DNA from: Emticicia aquatilis
GTDB lineage: Bacteria; Bacteroidota; Bacteroidia; Cytophagales; Spirosomataceae
Length of the DNA: 64,000 nucleotides
Assembly (NCBI RefSeq): GCF_014644295.1
Contig: NZ_BMKK01000005.1
Coordinates: forward strand, 124,001-188,000
Direction: 5' to 3'
In this document: in pieces, positions 44,451 through 53,435 of the stretch
Layout of the letters: each line of letters begins with the position of its first letter
How positions within the stretch are numbered: the first letter of the stretch is position 1
Translations under genes and position numbers: made by a program
Notes under the pieces: generated by a model
What the model saw: only the letters and a program-made list of their open reading frames with translations
Database searches by the model: none
What the model was told of the DNA's origin: nothing

Positions 44451-45041
44451 TTATCGTTTTTGGGCCAAAACCACTAATCCTCGGTCGGTATCTTTTTCCT
44501 TATAATCTTTGTACATATAAATCAACTCAAGCCCGTTTTCTTCGAGCAATACCTTGATTTTTTCTTTAGGAATGGCACTGTAATAAAATTCCTCTCCCCT
44601 CATTGGGTTGGTGTGTTCGTCGTCAACATCGCCATGAGTAAAGAGCAAATAGCCACCCGAATTGAGCATTTGAGCTACTTTTGGGTAAATTAATTCTTGA
44701 CTTTTTTTCGGAAAATGGAAGAAAGAATCCCAAGCCAAAATGCCATCGAAAGTTTCTTGTGGCTGGAAATCAAAAAAATCTGAAACCATAAACTGAGCAT
44801 TCGGAATTTGATGCGAAAGAGCAATCTCAATCATTTTTTCAGCCGCATCAATTCCCGTAACGAGGATTTCTTTTTCGGCTAAAAAACGTGCTACTGGTAC
44901 GCCCGTTCCGCAACCCACATCTAAGACTTTCGCTTGTGGATGTAGCTTTTCAGCAAAATCAATAATGAGCTGACTAACAAACGATTCGTTGCGGTAGTCA
45001 GCCCAAATATTGGCTATTTTATTATATGATTCTTTATTCAC
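44451..45041 (-). CDS. Class I SAM-dependent methyltransferase
   Basis: A 196-residue Rossmann-fold methyltransferase. Motif I VLDVGCGTG lies at 39-47, the acidic end of beta-2 at GIDAAEKM (about 60-67), motif II at MVSDFFDF, and a later FDGILAWDSFFHFPK block (substrate side). It is a small cytoplasmic enzyme of the Methyltransf_25/11 group, with no recognisable substrate. The start overlaps the end of permease 4 by 8 bp and the stop is 4 bp from permease 3, so it is embedded in the permease operon. That could mean it modifies the exported compound or is a passenger; nothing in the sequence decides. Confidence 0.85.
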   Translation of the reverse strand: MNKESYNKIANIWADYRNESFVSQLIIDFAEKLHPQAKVLDVGCGTGVPVARFLAEKEILVTGIDAAEKMIEIALSHQIPNAQFMVSDFFDFQPQETFDGILAWDSFFHFPKKSQELIYPKVAQMLNSGGYLLFTHGDVDDEHTNPMRGEEFYYSAIPKEKIKVLLEENGLELIYMYKDYKEKDTDRGLVVLAQKR

Positions 45042-47475
45042 TTTTTAGACTTTTCACTGGGTTCATCAAAGCGGCTCTTATTGCTTGATAACTCACTGTC
45101 AATAAGGCAATTATCACAGCTACGCAACCAGCCAGTGCGAAGATTTGCCAGCCAATATCAATGCGATATTCAAAATCTGTGAGCCATTTATCCATTGCGT
45201 AATAGGCTATTGGTGAGGCAATTACGATAGCGATTGCCACCAAAATCAAAAACTCTTTTGATAGCAACATCACTAAACTCGGAATACTCGCACCCAACAC
45301 TTTACGGATGCCAATTTCTTTGGTGCGGCGGGAAATCATCATGATAGCAATCGCAAACAAGCCCATGCACGAAAGTACAATAGCCAAAACTGCCGCACTC
45401 ATAATTATCTGTGAAAAACGCTCTTCTTTTTTATACTGATTATTGGTGTTTTCGTCTAAAAATGAGCCTTGAAACTCAGATTTTGGGGCAATTTCTTTGA
45501 AAGTTTTCGCCAATAAATCCATTGTTTCTTTTGGTGCGGCATTAGGTGCTATTTTTACGAATACATAATTATATCCAAAATCGTTTTGCAAGAAGAAAGT
45601 CATTGACTTGATTTTATTTTTAAGCGACTCGAAGTGATAATCTTTCACAACCCCCACAATTGTTCGGCCTAAACTATCACCCAGCGGAATATTTTTACCA
45701 ATCGCAGCGGCTACCGTAGGCTTATTGAAACCCAGTTCTTTGGCCATTGTTTCGTTAATGACAATACTACGTGATTTATCAGAAGGAAATTCACGGGCGA
45801 AATCTCGACCAGTTTCCAAAGTCAAACCCAGCGTTTTTATATAATCATAATCAACATTTAAGCCACTTGTGTGATAGGTTTTTCCTTCTAATTCAAAACC
45901 ATAACCCGACTGCGACATTGAATTATCTTTTCCTCTACCTACATTAATATCAGCCCCAGTTATACTGACAATTTGTGGTTGATTAGCCAATTTATTACGC
46001 ATGAAATCAAGCACTTTGGTGCCTTGATTTCCATGCCCAACAGGAATACTTATCACTTGTGTTTCGTCGAAACCCAAAGGTTTATTTCGCAAGAAATCAA
46101 TCTGATTCCAGATAATTATCGTACTGCTAATCAGCATAATAGCTATACTAAACTGCACGATAATGAGCGTATTTCGTAGGCCGCCCGATTTGGTGTTTAC
46201 TTTCAGTTTTCCCTTCAAAACCTCAATAATATTAAACTTCGACACAACTAAAGCAGGATAACCACCCGCAATGAGCGTAATGCCCAGAAAACTGGTAATC
46301 AGTACGAGAGCCGTGGCTGGATTTAATAAACTTTGTAGTGAAATAGTGCTGCGGAAAAGGGAATTGTAAGTCGGCATCGTAAGTGTTGCCAACAAGCTAC
46401 CAATCACAAATCCGATAATACAAAGAATGAAGGCTTCGCCCCAAAACTGCCCCAAAATCTGGTTTTTGACAGCTCCAAGTGCCTTACGCATACCCACTTC
46501 TTTCGCTCTTTCAAGCGAGCGGGCGATGGATAAGTTAATGAAATTGATGCAGGCAATTAACACAACCAAAACGCTGATAATCAATAACATATATGGATAC
46601 ATTTTATCCATCACCAACAAGCCTCCTGTGTGTTTCATAAAATGTTCATCAAGCAAAGGCATGGTTTTTATACTAAAAACCTCGGCACGCTCATCGGGTT
46701 TGCCACCTTCTTTTTTGATTTGGTCAATTGTACTTTTATAATATTTTTGCGTAAAAGGCTTGAGTTTTTTCTCGAAAGTTTCTTGGCTGATATTTTCGGC
46801 CAACTGAATATACAAATGATGGTTTTGATTATCCCATTCTTCTTTATTTTCTTGATACGAAGGATTGTTTTCAAAACGAATCATCATTTCACTTTCAATT
46901 GTCGAATTTTCGGGGGCATTTGCAATTACCCCTGCCACTATAAAAGCTTCTATTTTTTCACCAAAATTCAGATTTATTGTTTGTCCAAGTGGCTCACTGC
47001 TACCGAATAGCTTTTCGGCGGTTGATTGATTGATAACAACACTTTTCAAATCATTTAAGGCCGTGTTAGGATTTCCTTTTAGCATTTCAAACGAAAACAT
47101 TTTCAGGAAATCAGCATCGACATAATTGAGGGATTGGTCTAAGGTTTTATCGCCCTGCACCACCTGCACACCGCTATCCATGATGCGAGAAATATGCTTG
47201 ATTTCTGACTTAAAATCGGCTTTTAAAGCTGGGGTCAATGGTGCGGGCATTGATGTACCCATGCGTGTGCCATCGGCCAAATTTAGTTTGAAAAACACCT
47301 TATAAAGATGCTCTTTGTTGGCTTGAAAATCATCGAACGAAAGTTCGAATCGGGCAGTCAGAAATAGCAACATCGCACTACCAAATGCGACAGAAAGTCC
47401 CACGATATTGATGAGGGCGTAAGCCTTGTTTTTCCAGAGATTTCGAAATGCGATTTTGAAGTAATTTCTTAGCAT
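45034..47475 (-). CDS. FtsX/MacB-type permease 4
   Basis: An 813-residue permease from ATG 47475 (MLRNYFKIAFRNLWKNKAYA). A longer frame to 47505 would begin inside the -24/-12-like element, so it is rejected. FtsX core 1 reads EVGMRKALGAVKNQI (near 325), core 2 EIGIRKVLGASIPSLV (near 719), tail NPVKSLKSE. Upstream lie a -24/-12-like element (47505-47520) and a 41-nt conserved element (47571-47611), both shared with permease 5. It heads the likely operon permease 4 - methyltransferase - permease 3 - permease 2 - permease 1. Confidence 0.88.
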   Translation of the reverse strand: MLRNYFKIAFRNLWKNKAYALINIVGLSVAFGSAMLLFLTARFELSFDDFQANKEHLYKVFFKLNLADGTRMGTSMPAPLTPALKADFKSEIKHISRIMDSGVQVVQGDKTLDQSLNYVDADFLKMFSFEMLKGNPNTALNDLKSVVINQSTAEKLFGSSEPLGQTINLNFGEKIEAFIVAGVIANAPENSTIESEMMIRFENNPSYQENKEEWDNQNHHLYIQLAENISQETFEKKLKPFTQKYYKSTIDQIKKEGGKPDERAEVFSIKTMPLLDEHFMKHTGGLLVMDKMYPYMLLIISVLVVLIACINFINLSIARSLERAKEVGMRKALGAVKNQILGQFWGEAFILCIIGFVIGSLLATLTMPTYNSLFRSTISLQSLLNPATALVLITSFLGITLIAGGYPALVVSKFNIIEVLKGKLKVNTKSGGLRNTLIIVQFSIAIMLISSTIIIWNQIDFLRNKPLGFDETQVISIPVGHGNQGTKVLDFMRNKLANQPQIVSITGADINVGRGKDNSMSQSGYGFELEGKTYHTSGLNVDYDYIKTLGLTLETGRDFAREFPSDKSRSIVINETMAKELGFNKPTVAAAIGKNIPLGDSLGRTIVGVVKDYHFESLKNKIKSMTFFLQNDFGYNYVFVKIAPNAAPKETMDLLAKTFKEIAPKSEFQGSFLDENTNNQYKKEERFSQIIMSAAVLAIVLSCMGLFAIAIMMISRRTKEIGIRKVLGASIPSLVMLLSKEFLILVAIAIVIASPIAYYAMDKWLTDFEYRIDIGWQIFALAGCVAVIIALLTVSYQAIRAALMNPVKSLKSE

Positions 47476-47504
47476 AGCTTTTTCATAATTTTGATAGTAA
47501 TTCA

Positions 47505-47520
47505 CTAATCTTGTGCCAAA
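47505..47520 (-). promoter_or_regulatory. -24/-12-like promoter element of permease 4
   Basis: On the - strand TTTGGCACAAGATTAG, with GG and a G 12 nt downstream spaced as in sigma-54 promoters (TGGCAC-N5-TTGCA), though the -12 C is not conserved. It ends 30 bp before ATG 47475. Compare 51409-51424 (TTTGGCATAGCATTAG). Confidence 0.5.
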
Positions 47521-47570
47521 TTTGTAAATATCTAATAATCAAATAATTACAGTTGATTAAATCTAAAAAA

Positions 47571-47611
47571 CTGTCCGAAAATGGACAGTTTTTGTACGAC
47601 TTTGGACAAGT
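47571..47611 (-). promoter_or_regulatory. Conserved 41-nt upstream element, copy 1
   Basis: Inverted repeat CTGTCC-N5-TGGACA (47571-47587) followed by TGTACGACTTTGGACAAGT (47593-47611). Copy 2 at 51475-51515 is identical in the 19-bp block and in both half-sites except one base. It starts 51 nt from the -24/-12-like element, as copy 2 does. Likely a binding site for an activator. With the repeat at 47711-47793 and the promoter at 47855, it accounts for the 412-bp gap 47476-47887. Confidence 0.75.
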
Positions 47612-47710
47612 GTTGAATTAGATTTTCATTCATTATAGGTAAGTTTCAGCGGTTAATTTTCAGATAACAACTCTATTTATTTAGGAGTTACGCAAATTTT
47701 TTGAAAGAAG

Positions 47711-47793
47711 GTCATGGCTGAAGCCAATTAAGGTATCTAATTTTCTAACCCAGACTTAAAGCCATAAAAAGCAACTTAGGCTTCAGCCTTGAC
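47711..47793. repeat. Palindromic intergenic repeat (GGCTGAAGCC type)
   Basis: GTCATGGCTGAAGCCAA (47711-47727) and TTAGGCTTCAGCCTTGAC (47776-47793) are imperfect complements. The core GGCTGAAGCC/GGCTTCAGCC is perfect. It separates the divergent permease 4 and hydrolase genes. Confidence 0.7.
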
Positions 47794-47854
47794 GTACGTT
47801 TAATCATAAAAAGATATTAAAAGAATAATATTTTTAAACGTGTCAAAAATACAC

Positions 47855-47862
47855 TATATTTG
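47855..47862 (+). promoter_or_regulatory. Possible -7 element of the hydrolase gene
   Basis: TATATTTG (47855-47862) matches TAnnTTTG; TTT rather than TTG sits at the -33 distance. It predicts a leader of about 20 nt to ATG 47888. Confidence 0.45.
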
Positions 47863-47887
47863 AATTTTCAACTTTTAATTATATTTT

Positions 47888-48826
47888 ATGTCAATAAAAT
47901 TCAAAAAAATGAATAAAGCATTTTATATGCTTTGCCTTATGCTGTTTTCGACGGTTGTGATAGCTCAAGATGGCACTATTTACCCATTAGAAACACCCAA
48001 AGAACCCAACGCAATTCCGCTCGGAACTGGCGGTGTTGAAAATCAACCAGCCTCTGAAACTTGGTTTAAGCAATGGGGAGACCCTATGGCACGTAACATT
48101 ACTAAGGCTACACTTACACCATTTTTACCAGCACCTGGCAAGGCAAATGGTGCGGCAGTAATAGTAGCTCCCGGTGGTGGATTTAGTTGGTTATCTTTGG
48201 GAAATGAAGGCTGGGAAGTAGCCGAAGCACTTGCCAAGCAAGGGTTTGCGGCTTTTGTTTTGAAATACAGACTAAACCCAACACCAGAAAAACTGGAAGA
48301 TTTTACGGCATGGATGAATCGTCCTCGTACACCCGCTCCTGCTGCTGCTGACGCAAAACCTGCTGCTACTCCACCAGCACCGCAGCGTAACCTAAACAAC
48401 CAGTTGGAAGATGCTGAAGCAGCTTATGCCATGATTCTTAAAAGGGCTGACGAATGGGGAGTTGATACTAAAAGAATTGGTATGATTGGTTTTTCTGCTG
48501 GTGCAGGATTAACCATGCACGCTACGCTGAATTCTAAAACTATGAAATTGGCATTTATTGGACCAATTTATGGTGGAATGGGGCCAGTGGAAGTACCTAA
48601 AAATGCACCACCGATGTTTAATGTGATAGCTTCCGACGATTTTCTTTTCAGAGGTCAGTTTGGCGTTATTGACTCATGGTTCAAAGCGGGTATTCCCGTA
48701 GAATTTCACCTTTATCAAAATGGTGGACATGGTTTTGGCCTCGGTAATCCAAATCGTACCAGCAATAAGTGGTTCGACGCCTTTATCCATTGGTTAGACG
48801 TGAACAAATTCACGGCGAAGCAATAA
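47888..48826 (+). CDS. Secreted alpha/beta hydrolase (acetyl-esterase/dienelactone-hydrolase-like)
   Basis: A 312-residue serine hydrolase. From Met8 (47909) the signal peptide reads MNKAFYMLCLMLFSTVVIAQ with cleavage before DGTIYP; ATG 47888 is upstream and in frame and either may start. AVIVAPGGGFSWLS carries the oxyanion-region Gly-rich loop, GMIGFSAGAG the nucleophile Ser (GxSxG), IASDDFLF a candidate acid Asp, and NGGHGFGLG the catalytic His. A Pro/Ala-rich insertion (about 138-165) breaks the core. Relatives include secreted acetyl xylan esterases, so a carbohydrate-ester substrate is possible. It is the only + strand gene between the 37 and 51.6 kb permease stretches. Confidence 0.85.
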   Translation: MSIKFKKMNKAFYMLCLMLFSTVVIAQDGTIYPLETPKEPNAIPLGTGGVENQPASETWFKQWGDPMARNITKATLTPFLPAPGKANGAAVIVAPGGGFSWLSLGNEGWEVAEALAKQGFAAFVLKYRLNPTPEKLEDFTAWMNRPRTPAPAAADAKPAATPPAPQRNLNNQLEDAEAAYAMILKRADEWGVDTKRIGMIGFSAGAGLTMHATLNSKTMKLAFIGPIYGGMGPVEVPKNAPPMFNVIASDDFLFRGQFGVIDSWFKAGIPVEFHLYQNGGHGFGLGNPNRTSNKWFDAFIHWLDVNKFTAKQ

Positions 48827-48836
48827 TACTAAATAA

Positions 48837-48879
48837 TTAAAATTTGGTAGGATTCAGAACAGATTCTACCAAATTTTAA
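48837..48879. terminator. Bidirectional terminator
   Basis: 14-bp perfect stem TTAAAATTTGGTAG (48837-48850)/48866-48879, 15-nt loop, between the convergent hydrolase and permease 5 genes. Confidence 0.85.
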
Positions 48880-48947
48880 TGTTTGAGGTTGCAATTCTTA
48901 TTAATCAATAAAATTAAAACCCGACATTTACATATCATTTAATTAAA

Positions 48948-51380
48948 TCACTCCGTTTTCAAACTCTTCACAGGATTCATTGATGCTGCTTTGATGGCCT
49001 GATAACTTACAGAAACGACCGTGATGATAACCGCTAAAAGCCCCACTACCACAAAGTACCACCATTGAATGTCAATTCGGAATTTGAAATCTTGCAACCA
49101 CTGGCTCATCAGATAATAGGCCGTCGGAAAGGCAATGAGCATCGAAAACAAGACCAATTTGATAAAGTCTTTTGATAATAGCCCAGTGATATTGGCCATT
49201 GTCGCTCCTAAAACTTTACGAATGCCGATTTCTTTGATACGTTGTTCGGCCACGAATGTTGCCAGTCCGAAAATTCCTAAACACGAAATAAAAATAGCCA
49301 GTATAGAAGAAATTCGATATAACAAACCAAGTTGTTGTTCGGCTTTATAGAAACCTTTGAGTTTATCTTCATAGAATGTGCCACCAAAAACCACTTCTGG
49401 AAAAACTTCATTATAAACTTTCTCGATTTTCTGCACACTCGCCGACAGATTTCCTGACGATAGTTTTACACCGCCTCGCCAATAGAATTTCGGCCCGATG
49501 GTTGTCAATAATGGAGCGATTTCATCTTTAGCAGAACCAACCTGAAAATCTCGCACCACAGCCACAATCGGATAAGGGTCCCAACCTCCAACTCGAATAT
49601 TTTTCCCGATAGCTTCTTCGGGGTTTTTCACGCCCAACTTGCGTAGAAGAGTTTCGTTAACTACTATTTTTCGAAGTGTATCGGTACTGCTATATGGCTG
49701 ACCAGCAATGACTTTAATACCATAAGTACTAAAATAATCGCCATCGGCAAATTTCATATTTACATTAAAATCGGCATCTTTTGGAGAATTATCATAAGCA
49801 AAATTTGCTTGCCAGTTATTATCAGATGAAGGCTCATCGTTTGATAAACTTACCGATTGAACTTCGGGAATTTGCTTGAGTTTTTCTTTGAAAGTCTGAA
49901 AACGGTTTTTGTATTCGGTATCGGTTCCAAACGTAAAGACGCCCTCTTTTTTATAACCAGTTTCCATTTTATCAATAAATCGCATCTGCTCGAAGTTGAC
50001 CAACGTACCCAACATCATAATAATTGCGATAGAAAACTGAAAAACGATTAGCCCCTGACGAAGCGAAAGGCCTTTTGTCCAGCCCACTTTTACTTTTTGT
50101 CGAAAAGCATCTAAAGGTGTAAACGACGAAAGCACCAATGATGGATAAATACCCGAAAGCACATTGATAGCAACAAAAATAGTAAGCACGAACACCCATA
50201 GCATAGGCTCAGCAAATGGTTGAGCAGCCAATGGGTAATCAAACATGGTGTTTAGTAACGGCAATGACAAACGAGCAATCAATAAACCAATACTTATGGA
50301 GATACCCACCAAAACCATCGTTTCGGTCATGAATTGCTTGATTAGTTGACCATTGGCCGACCCAAGCGTTTTTCGTACACCAACTTCTTTGGCTCGTTTG
50401 CTGGCAATGGCAGTGCTGATATTAATAAAATTGATACAAGCCATGAAGATTATCAGTAGGCCTATCAGAGCAATACCTAAGATTTTCTTTTTCGAGACGA
50501 TTCGGTCACTGTAATTACTGTATCGTTCATCGTAGTGCATATTTGAAATTGCACTGAGCGTATGTATTTTTTTATCATTGTCTTTTCTTGCTTCCCAGTG
50601 TTTTTTCGTAAAAACCTCCAGTTGCTGATTGGCTTGCTGTTCGGTGTAGTTTTCGGGTAAAACCACAAACAAATTATCCATGCTGCTTGTGCTTCCCCAA
50701 TCATCGAATCTTCCGAAACCAAAATTGGCCGAGTTGCTTCGCTTGCTTGCATACGAAAACACCAAATTGGCAGGCAGGTCGGTATTGAGCGGAATATCCT
50801 CCAACACACCGACAACTTTTACTACTGTATTATTATTGTACTTTAAATATTGCCCAACGGCATCCTCATATTTATTGAAATACTTTTCGGCGTATTTTTT
50901 TGAAAGAACCACTACGTTTGGTTCGGCCAAAACTTTGGGCGAGCCAACGAGCCATTTAAAATCAAAAACCTCGAAAAACTCAGGCCCTGCACAAATCCCT
51001 TGGTTATCTTCGGTGTATTTGGTGCTGTTGGTATTGTTATTGGGGTCTTTGCCGAGTACCGTAATTTGTGGCTCAAGCGTACCACAAACAGGTACGATTT
51101 TCTCAAACTGAGGAATCTCTTGCTTGATGGCATCAATCATGGCCAATGATACACCAGAAGTATAATCAACGTTGCCATCATTCATTGTTACTTGTCGCAC
51201 CACACGGTAAGTTCGGCTGGCTTTTGCGTGAAAACCATCAAAACTTAATTCGTAATGAATCAAAGCAAACAACAAAACGGCAGCAGCAACTCCCATAGCT
51301 AAACCAATGATATTGATTCCGCTATAAATTTTGTTTTTGAGGAGATTTCGAATAGCAATTTTAAAGTAATTTCTTAGCAT
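48948..51380 (-). CDS. FtsX/MacB-type permease 5
   Basis: An 810-residue permease; N-terminal MLRNYFKIAIRNLLKNKIYSGIN, first FtsX core EVGVRKTLGSANGQLI (near 331), second EIGIRKVLGATMANIT (near 715), tail NPVKSLKTE. Its periplasmic domain has a run of Asn/Thr (KDPNNNTNSTKYTEDN) not seen in neighbours. It is a single-gene unit: a terminator lies downstream, and its own -24/-12-like element and 41-nt upstream element lie before it, both matching those of permease 4. The gene is divergent from the BlaI/M56 pair. Confidence 0.88.
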   Translation of the reverse strand: MLRNYFKIAIRNLLKNKIYSGINIIGLAMGVAAAVLLFALIHYELSFDGFHAKASRTYRVVRQVTMNDGNVDYTSGVSLAMIDAIKQEIPQFEKIVPVCGTLEPQITVLGKDPNNNTNSTKYTEDNQGICAGPEFFEVFDFKWLVGSPKVLAEPNVVVLSKKYAEKYFNKYEDAVGQYLKYNNNTVVKVVGVLEDIPLNTDLPANLVFSYASKRSNSANFGFGRFDDWGSTSSMDNLFVVLPENYTEQQANQQLEVFTKKHWEARKDNDKKIHTLSAISNMHYDERYSNYSDRIVSKKKILGIALIGLLIIFMACINFINISTAIASKRAKEVGVRKTLGSANGQLIKQFMTETMVLVGISISIGLLIARLSLPLLNTMFDYPLAAQPFAEPMLWVFVLTIFVAINVLSGIYPSLVLSSFTPLDAFRQKVKVGWTKGLSLRQGLIVFQFSIAIIMMLGTLVNFEQMRFIDKMETGYKKEGVFTFGTDTEYKNRFQTFKEKLKQIPEVQSVSLSNDEPSSDNNWQANFAYDNSPKDADFNVNMKFADGDYFSTYGIKVIAGQPYSSTDTLRKIVVNETLLRKLGVKNPEEAIGKNIRVGGWDPYPIVAVVRDFQVGSAKDEIAPLLTTIGPKFYWRGGVKLSSGNLSASVQKIEKVYNEVFPEVVFGGTFYEDKLKGFYKAEQQLGLLYRISSILAIFISCLGIFGLATFVAEQRIKEIGIRKVLGATMANITGLLSKDFIKLVLFSMLIAFPTAYYLMSQWLQDFKFRIDIQWWYFVVVGLLAVIITVVSVSYQAIKAASMNPVKSLKTE

Positions 51381-51408
51381 AGCTTTTTCATAATTTATTA
51401 TTGATTAT

Positions 51409-51424
51409 CTAATGCTATGCCAAA
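51409..51424 (-). promoter_or_regulatory. -24/-12-like promoter element of permease 5
   Basis: On the - strand TTTGGCATAGCATTAG, the counterpart of 47505-47520 (12 of 16 identical). It ends 29 bp before ATG 51380. Confidence 0.5.
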
Positions 51425-51474
51425 ATCATAATTCATTAATAATCAAACATTTATATTCTATATAGAACAAGAAA

Positions 51475-51515
51475 CTGTCCATTTTCGGACATTTTTTGTA
51501 CGACTTTGGACAAGT
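51475..51515 (-). promoter_or_regulatory. Conserved 41-nt upstream element, copy 2
   Basis: CTGTCC-N5-CGGACA (51475-51491) followed by TGTACGACTTTGGACAAGT (51497-51515). Layout, length and spacing to the -24/-12-like element equal copy 1 at 47571-47611; the bases outside the motifs differ. Confidence 0.75.
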
Positions 51516-51603
51516 ATTTTTATTAAAAAACACTTATAAATTCAAATTTGTGTGAAGCTTTTTTCTCTGTAATAAATTAAAGCTGAGAAAACCGTAAAAA
51601 AAT

Positions 51604-51644
51604 TTGTGTTTTAAAATTTTTTTATTCTACATTTGTAGAATAAA
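51604..51644 (+). promoter_or_regulatory. BlaI-type operator over the blaI/M56 promoter
   Basis: Perfect palindrome TTTATTCTACA (51621-51631)/TGTAGAATAAA (51634-51644), with the TACA..TGTA core of BlaI/MecI operators. The promoter TTG (51604-51606)-N21-TACATTTG (51628-51635) has its -7 element inside the palindrome, so binding would block transcription. ATG 51662 follows. Confidence 0.8.
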
Positions 51645-51661
51645 ATACACAAACATAGAAT

Positions 51662-52033
51662 ATGCAATTATCAAAATCAGAAGAGCAACTCATGGAGTAT
51701 ATCTGGCAGCATGAAGAAATATTCATGAAAGACCTATTGGAAATACTTCCTGAGCCTAAGCCTGCCCAAACCACCATTGCCACGCTATTGAAAAGAATGC
51801 AAGAAAAAGGCTTTGTGGGTTATAAGACCTTTGGCAATTCTCGACAATACTACCCAATCATCAAAAAAGATGATTATTTTTCAAAACACGTCAATGGTAT
51901 GATTCAAAATTTCTTTGGCAATTCTGCCTTACAGTTTGCTTCTTTTTTTACGGCAAATACCAATTTGTCGGCCACAGAGTTGGAAGATTTAAAGAAAATG
52001 ATTGATGAACAAATCAAACAGCAACAACAATGA
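51662..52033 (+). CDS. BlaI/MecI-family transcriptional repressor
   Basis: A 123-residue winged-helix repressor: MQLSKSEEQLMEYIWQHEE at the start, the DNA-recognition part PAQTTIATLLKRMQEKGFVGYK (about 36-57), and a helical dimerisation tail (ELEDLKKMIDEQIK). Family members bind TACA-N-TGTA operators and are inactivated by proteolysis triggered by a partner M56/BlaR1 protein. That partner is the next gene, overlapping by 4 bp (ATGA), and a perfect operator lies 18 bp upstream, so autorepression is expected. No beta-lactamase gene is nearby. Whether the divergent permease 5 is also a target is open: its promoter elements lack the operator core. Confidence 0.9.
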   Translation: MQLSKSEEQLMEYIWQHEEIFMKDLLEILPEPKPAQTTIATLLKRMQEKGFVGYKTFGNSRQYYPIIKKDDYFSKHVNGMIQNFFGNSALQFASFFTANTNLSATELEDLKKMIDEQIKQQQQ

Positions 52034-53427
52034 CAACTTACTTAATCAAAACGGTACTTTGTTCGGGTATCTTTTTGGCACTTTATGTATGGCTATTCGA
52101 GAACGAAAAAATGCACCAATTCAAGCGATTTTATTTGCTTGGAAGTTTAGTGATTTCGTTCTTGATTCCATTGATTGAAATCGAAACAGAACGCAGTATT
52201 TTGCCCACACAAATCATTGAGAATACGTTACAACTATCTGCTATTCAACAAGTTGAAGGTAACTCAACGAACTTACAACCAATTCAACCTGCTACTAACT
52301 ACTTCACAAAAGAAAATATTTTTTTTGAAATCTATGTGCTTATTTCGGTGGTGATAGCGATTCGTTTTTTTAGAAATTTACTACTCATATTTTCCAGAAA
52401 AAACAATCAACAATTTATTGAATATCAAGGTATTAGAATAGCTTTAACCAACGATACCCAAACACCACACAGCTTTTTTTCTACTATTTTTCTGAATAAA
52501 AACGCCTATGAAAACGGCGAAGTTGCAAGCGAAATAATTGAACACGAATTGGCTCATATTCGGCAGAAACATTCGCTCGATATTTTGTTTTTTGAATTGT
52601 TATTTACAATAGTTTGGTTTAATCCATTTCTGTTTTTTTATGGTAAACTCATTCGCCTAAATCATGAATTTTTGGCTGATGAGGCAGTTTTGAATAAGTA
52701 TAAAAACAAAACAAAGTACCAATATTTGCTGCTAAATACCATCGGTTTAAATCTATCAACGCCACTCACAAGTCAATTTAATTATTCATACACAAAAAAA
52801 CGTTTCAAGATGATGAACATGCAACCAAACAAGAAAAAAGCTATTGTGCTACAAGTAGCTATTCTTCCATTTTTAGTGATTATGTCGTTGATGTTTGGCA
52901 AAATTAGTTTTGCTCAACAACCCAAAATCGAGCCGAAAGCTGCCATTCATAGCCAAAATGAGGCTTCGCAAGCTATTGTGAAAGAATATGAACAGCTTGT
53001 GAAAAAATATATGTCAACCTTTAAGAAAGACGAAACAGATAGAGCGAGATTAGAATTTCTTTTTCTAAGTATGAGTAAGGAGCAACAGGAAAAACAAGAG
53101 TTTATAATGATTCCGCCATTTCGACCTTTTGAAAAAAACACACCCACCGAAGCAGAATTTGAAGCTTATAAAAACCCAAAAGTTTATGGCATTTGGATGA
53201 ATGATAAAAAAATAAAAAATTCAGATTTAGATAAATACAAAGCATCTGATATTTCTCTTGTTCTTGTGAGTAAACTTTACCCTAATGCCCAAAAAACGAT
53301 TGGCTATAAATATAAATTTCAGGCAGATATGATGACAAACGAGTATTATGAAGCCTATAGAAAAGAAAGATTGGCAGATAAAAAGTATCGACTTGTAGGC
53401 AGTAAAACGTATATGAAAAAGAAGTAA
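52030..53427 (+). CDS. M56 (BlaR1-like) membrane metallopeptidase
   Basis: A 465-residue membrane sensor-protease. TM helices lie at about 5-22, 33-48, 98-120 and 270-291. The Zn site HELAH (172-176) and the downstream NHEFLADEA (Glu213) are intact, in the cytosolic-facing peptidase domain. After the last TM (LQVAILPFLVIMSLMFGKISFA) comes a 170-residue soluble tail without similarity to the BlaR1 penicillin sensor, so the signal is something other than beta-lactam or is sensed differently. It is coupled to the BlaI-like gene. The C-terminal tail ends in a basic KTYMKKK. A terminator (53436-53478) follows directly. Confidence 0.88.
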   Translation: MTTYLIKTVLCSGIFLALYVWLFENEKMHQFKRFYLLGSLVISFLIPLIEIETERSILPTQIIENTLQLSAIQQVEGNSTNLQPIQPATNYFTKENIFFEIYVLISVVIAIRFFRNLLLIFSRKNNQQFIEYQGIRIALTNDTQTPHSFFSTIFLNKNAYENGEVASEIIEHELAHIRQKHSLDILFFELLFTIVWFNPFLFFYGKLIRLNHEFLADEAVLNKYKNKTKYQYLLLNTIGLNLSTPLTSQFNYSYTKKRFKMMNMQPNKKKAIVLQVAILPFLVIMSLMFGKISFAQQPKIEPKAAIHSQNEASQAIVKEYEQLVKKYMSTFKKDETDRARLEFLFLSMSKEQQEKQEFIMIPPFRPFEKNTPTEAEFEAYKNPKVYGIWMNDKKIKNSDLDKYKASDISLVLVSKLYPNAQKTIGYKYKFQADMMTNEYYEAYRKERLADKKYRLVGSKTYMKKK

Positions 53428-53435
53428 TAATGTAA

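Noticed and set aside
46630-47010. 126-codon + strand ORF
   Set aside because: It lies wholly inside permease 4 on the opposite strand, has low-complexity Phe/Leu/Ile composition and no recognisable domain.
51409-51515. BlaI control of permease 5 through its promoter
   Set aside because: The region lacks the TACA-N-TGTA core found at 51621-51644; a different factor is more likely.
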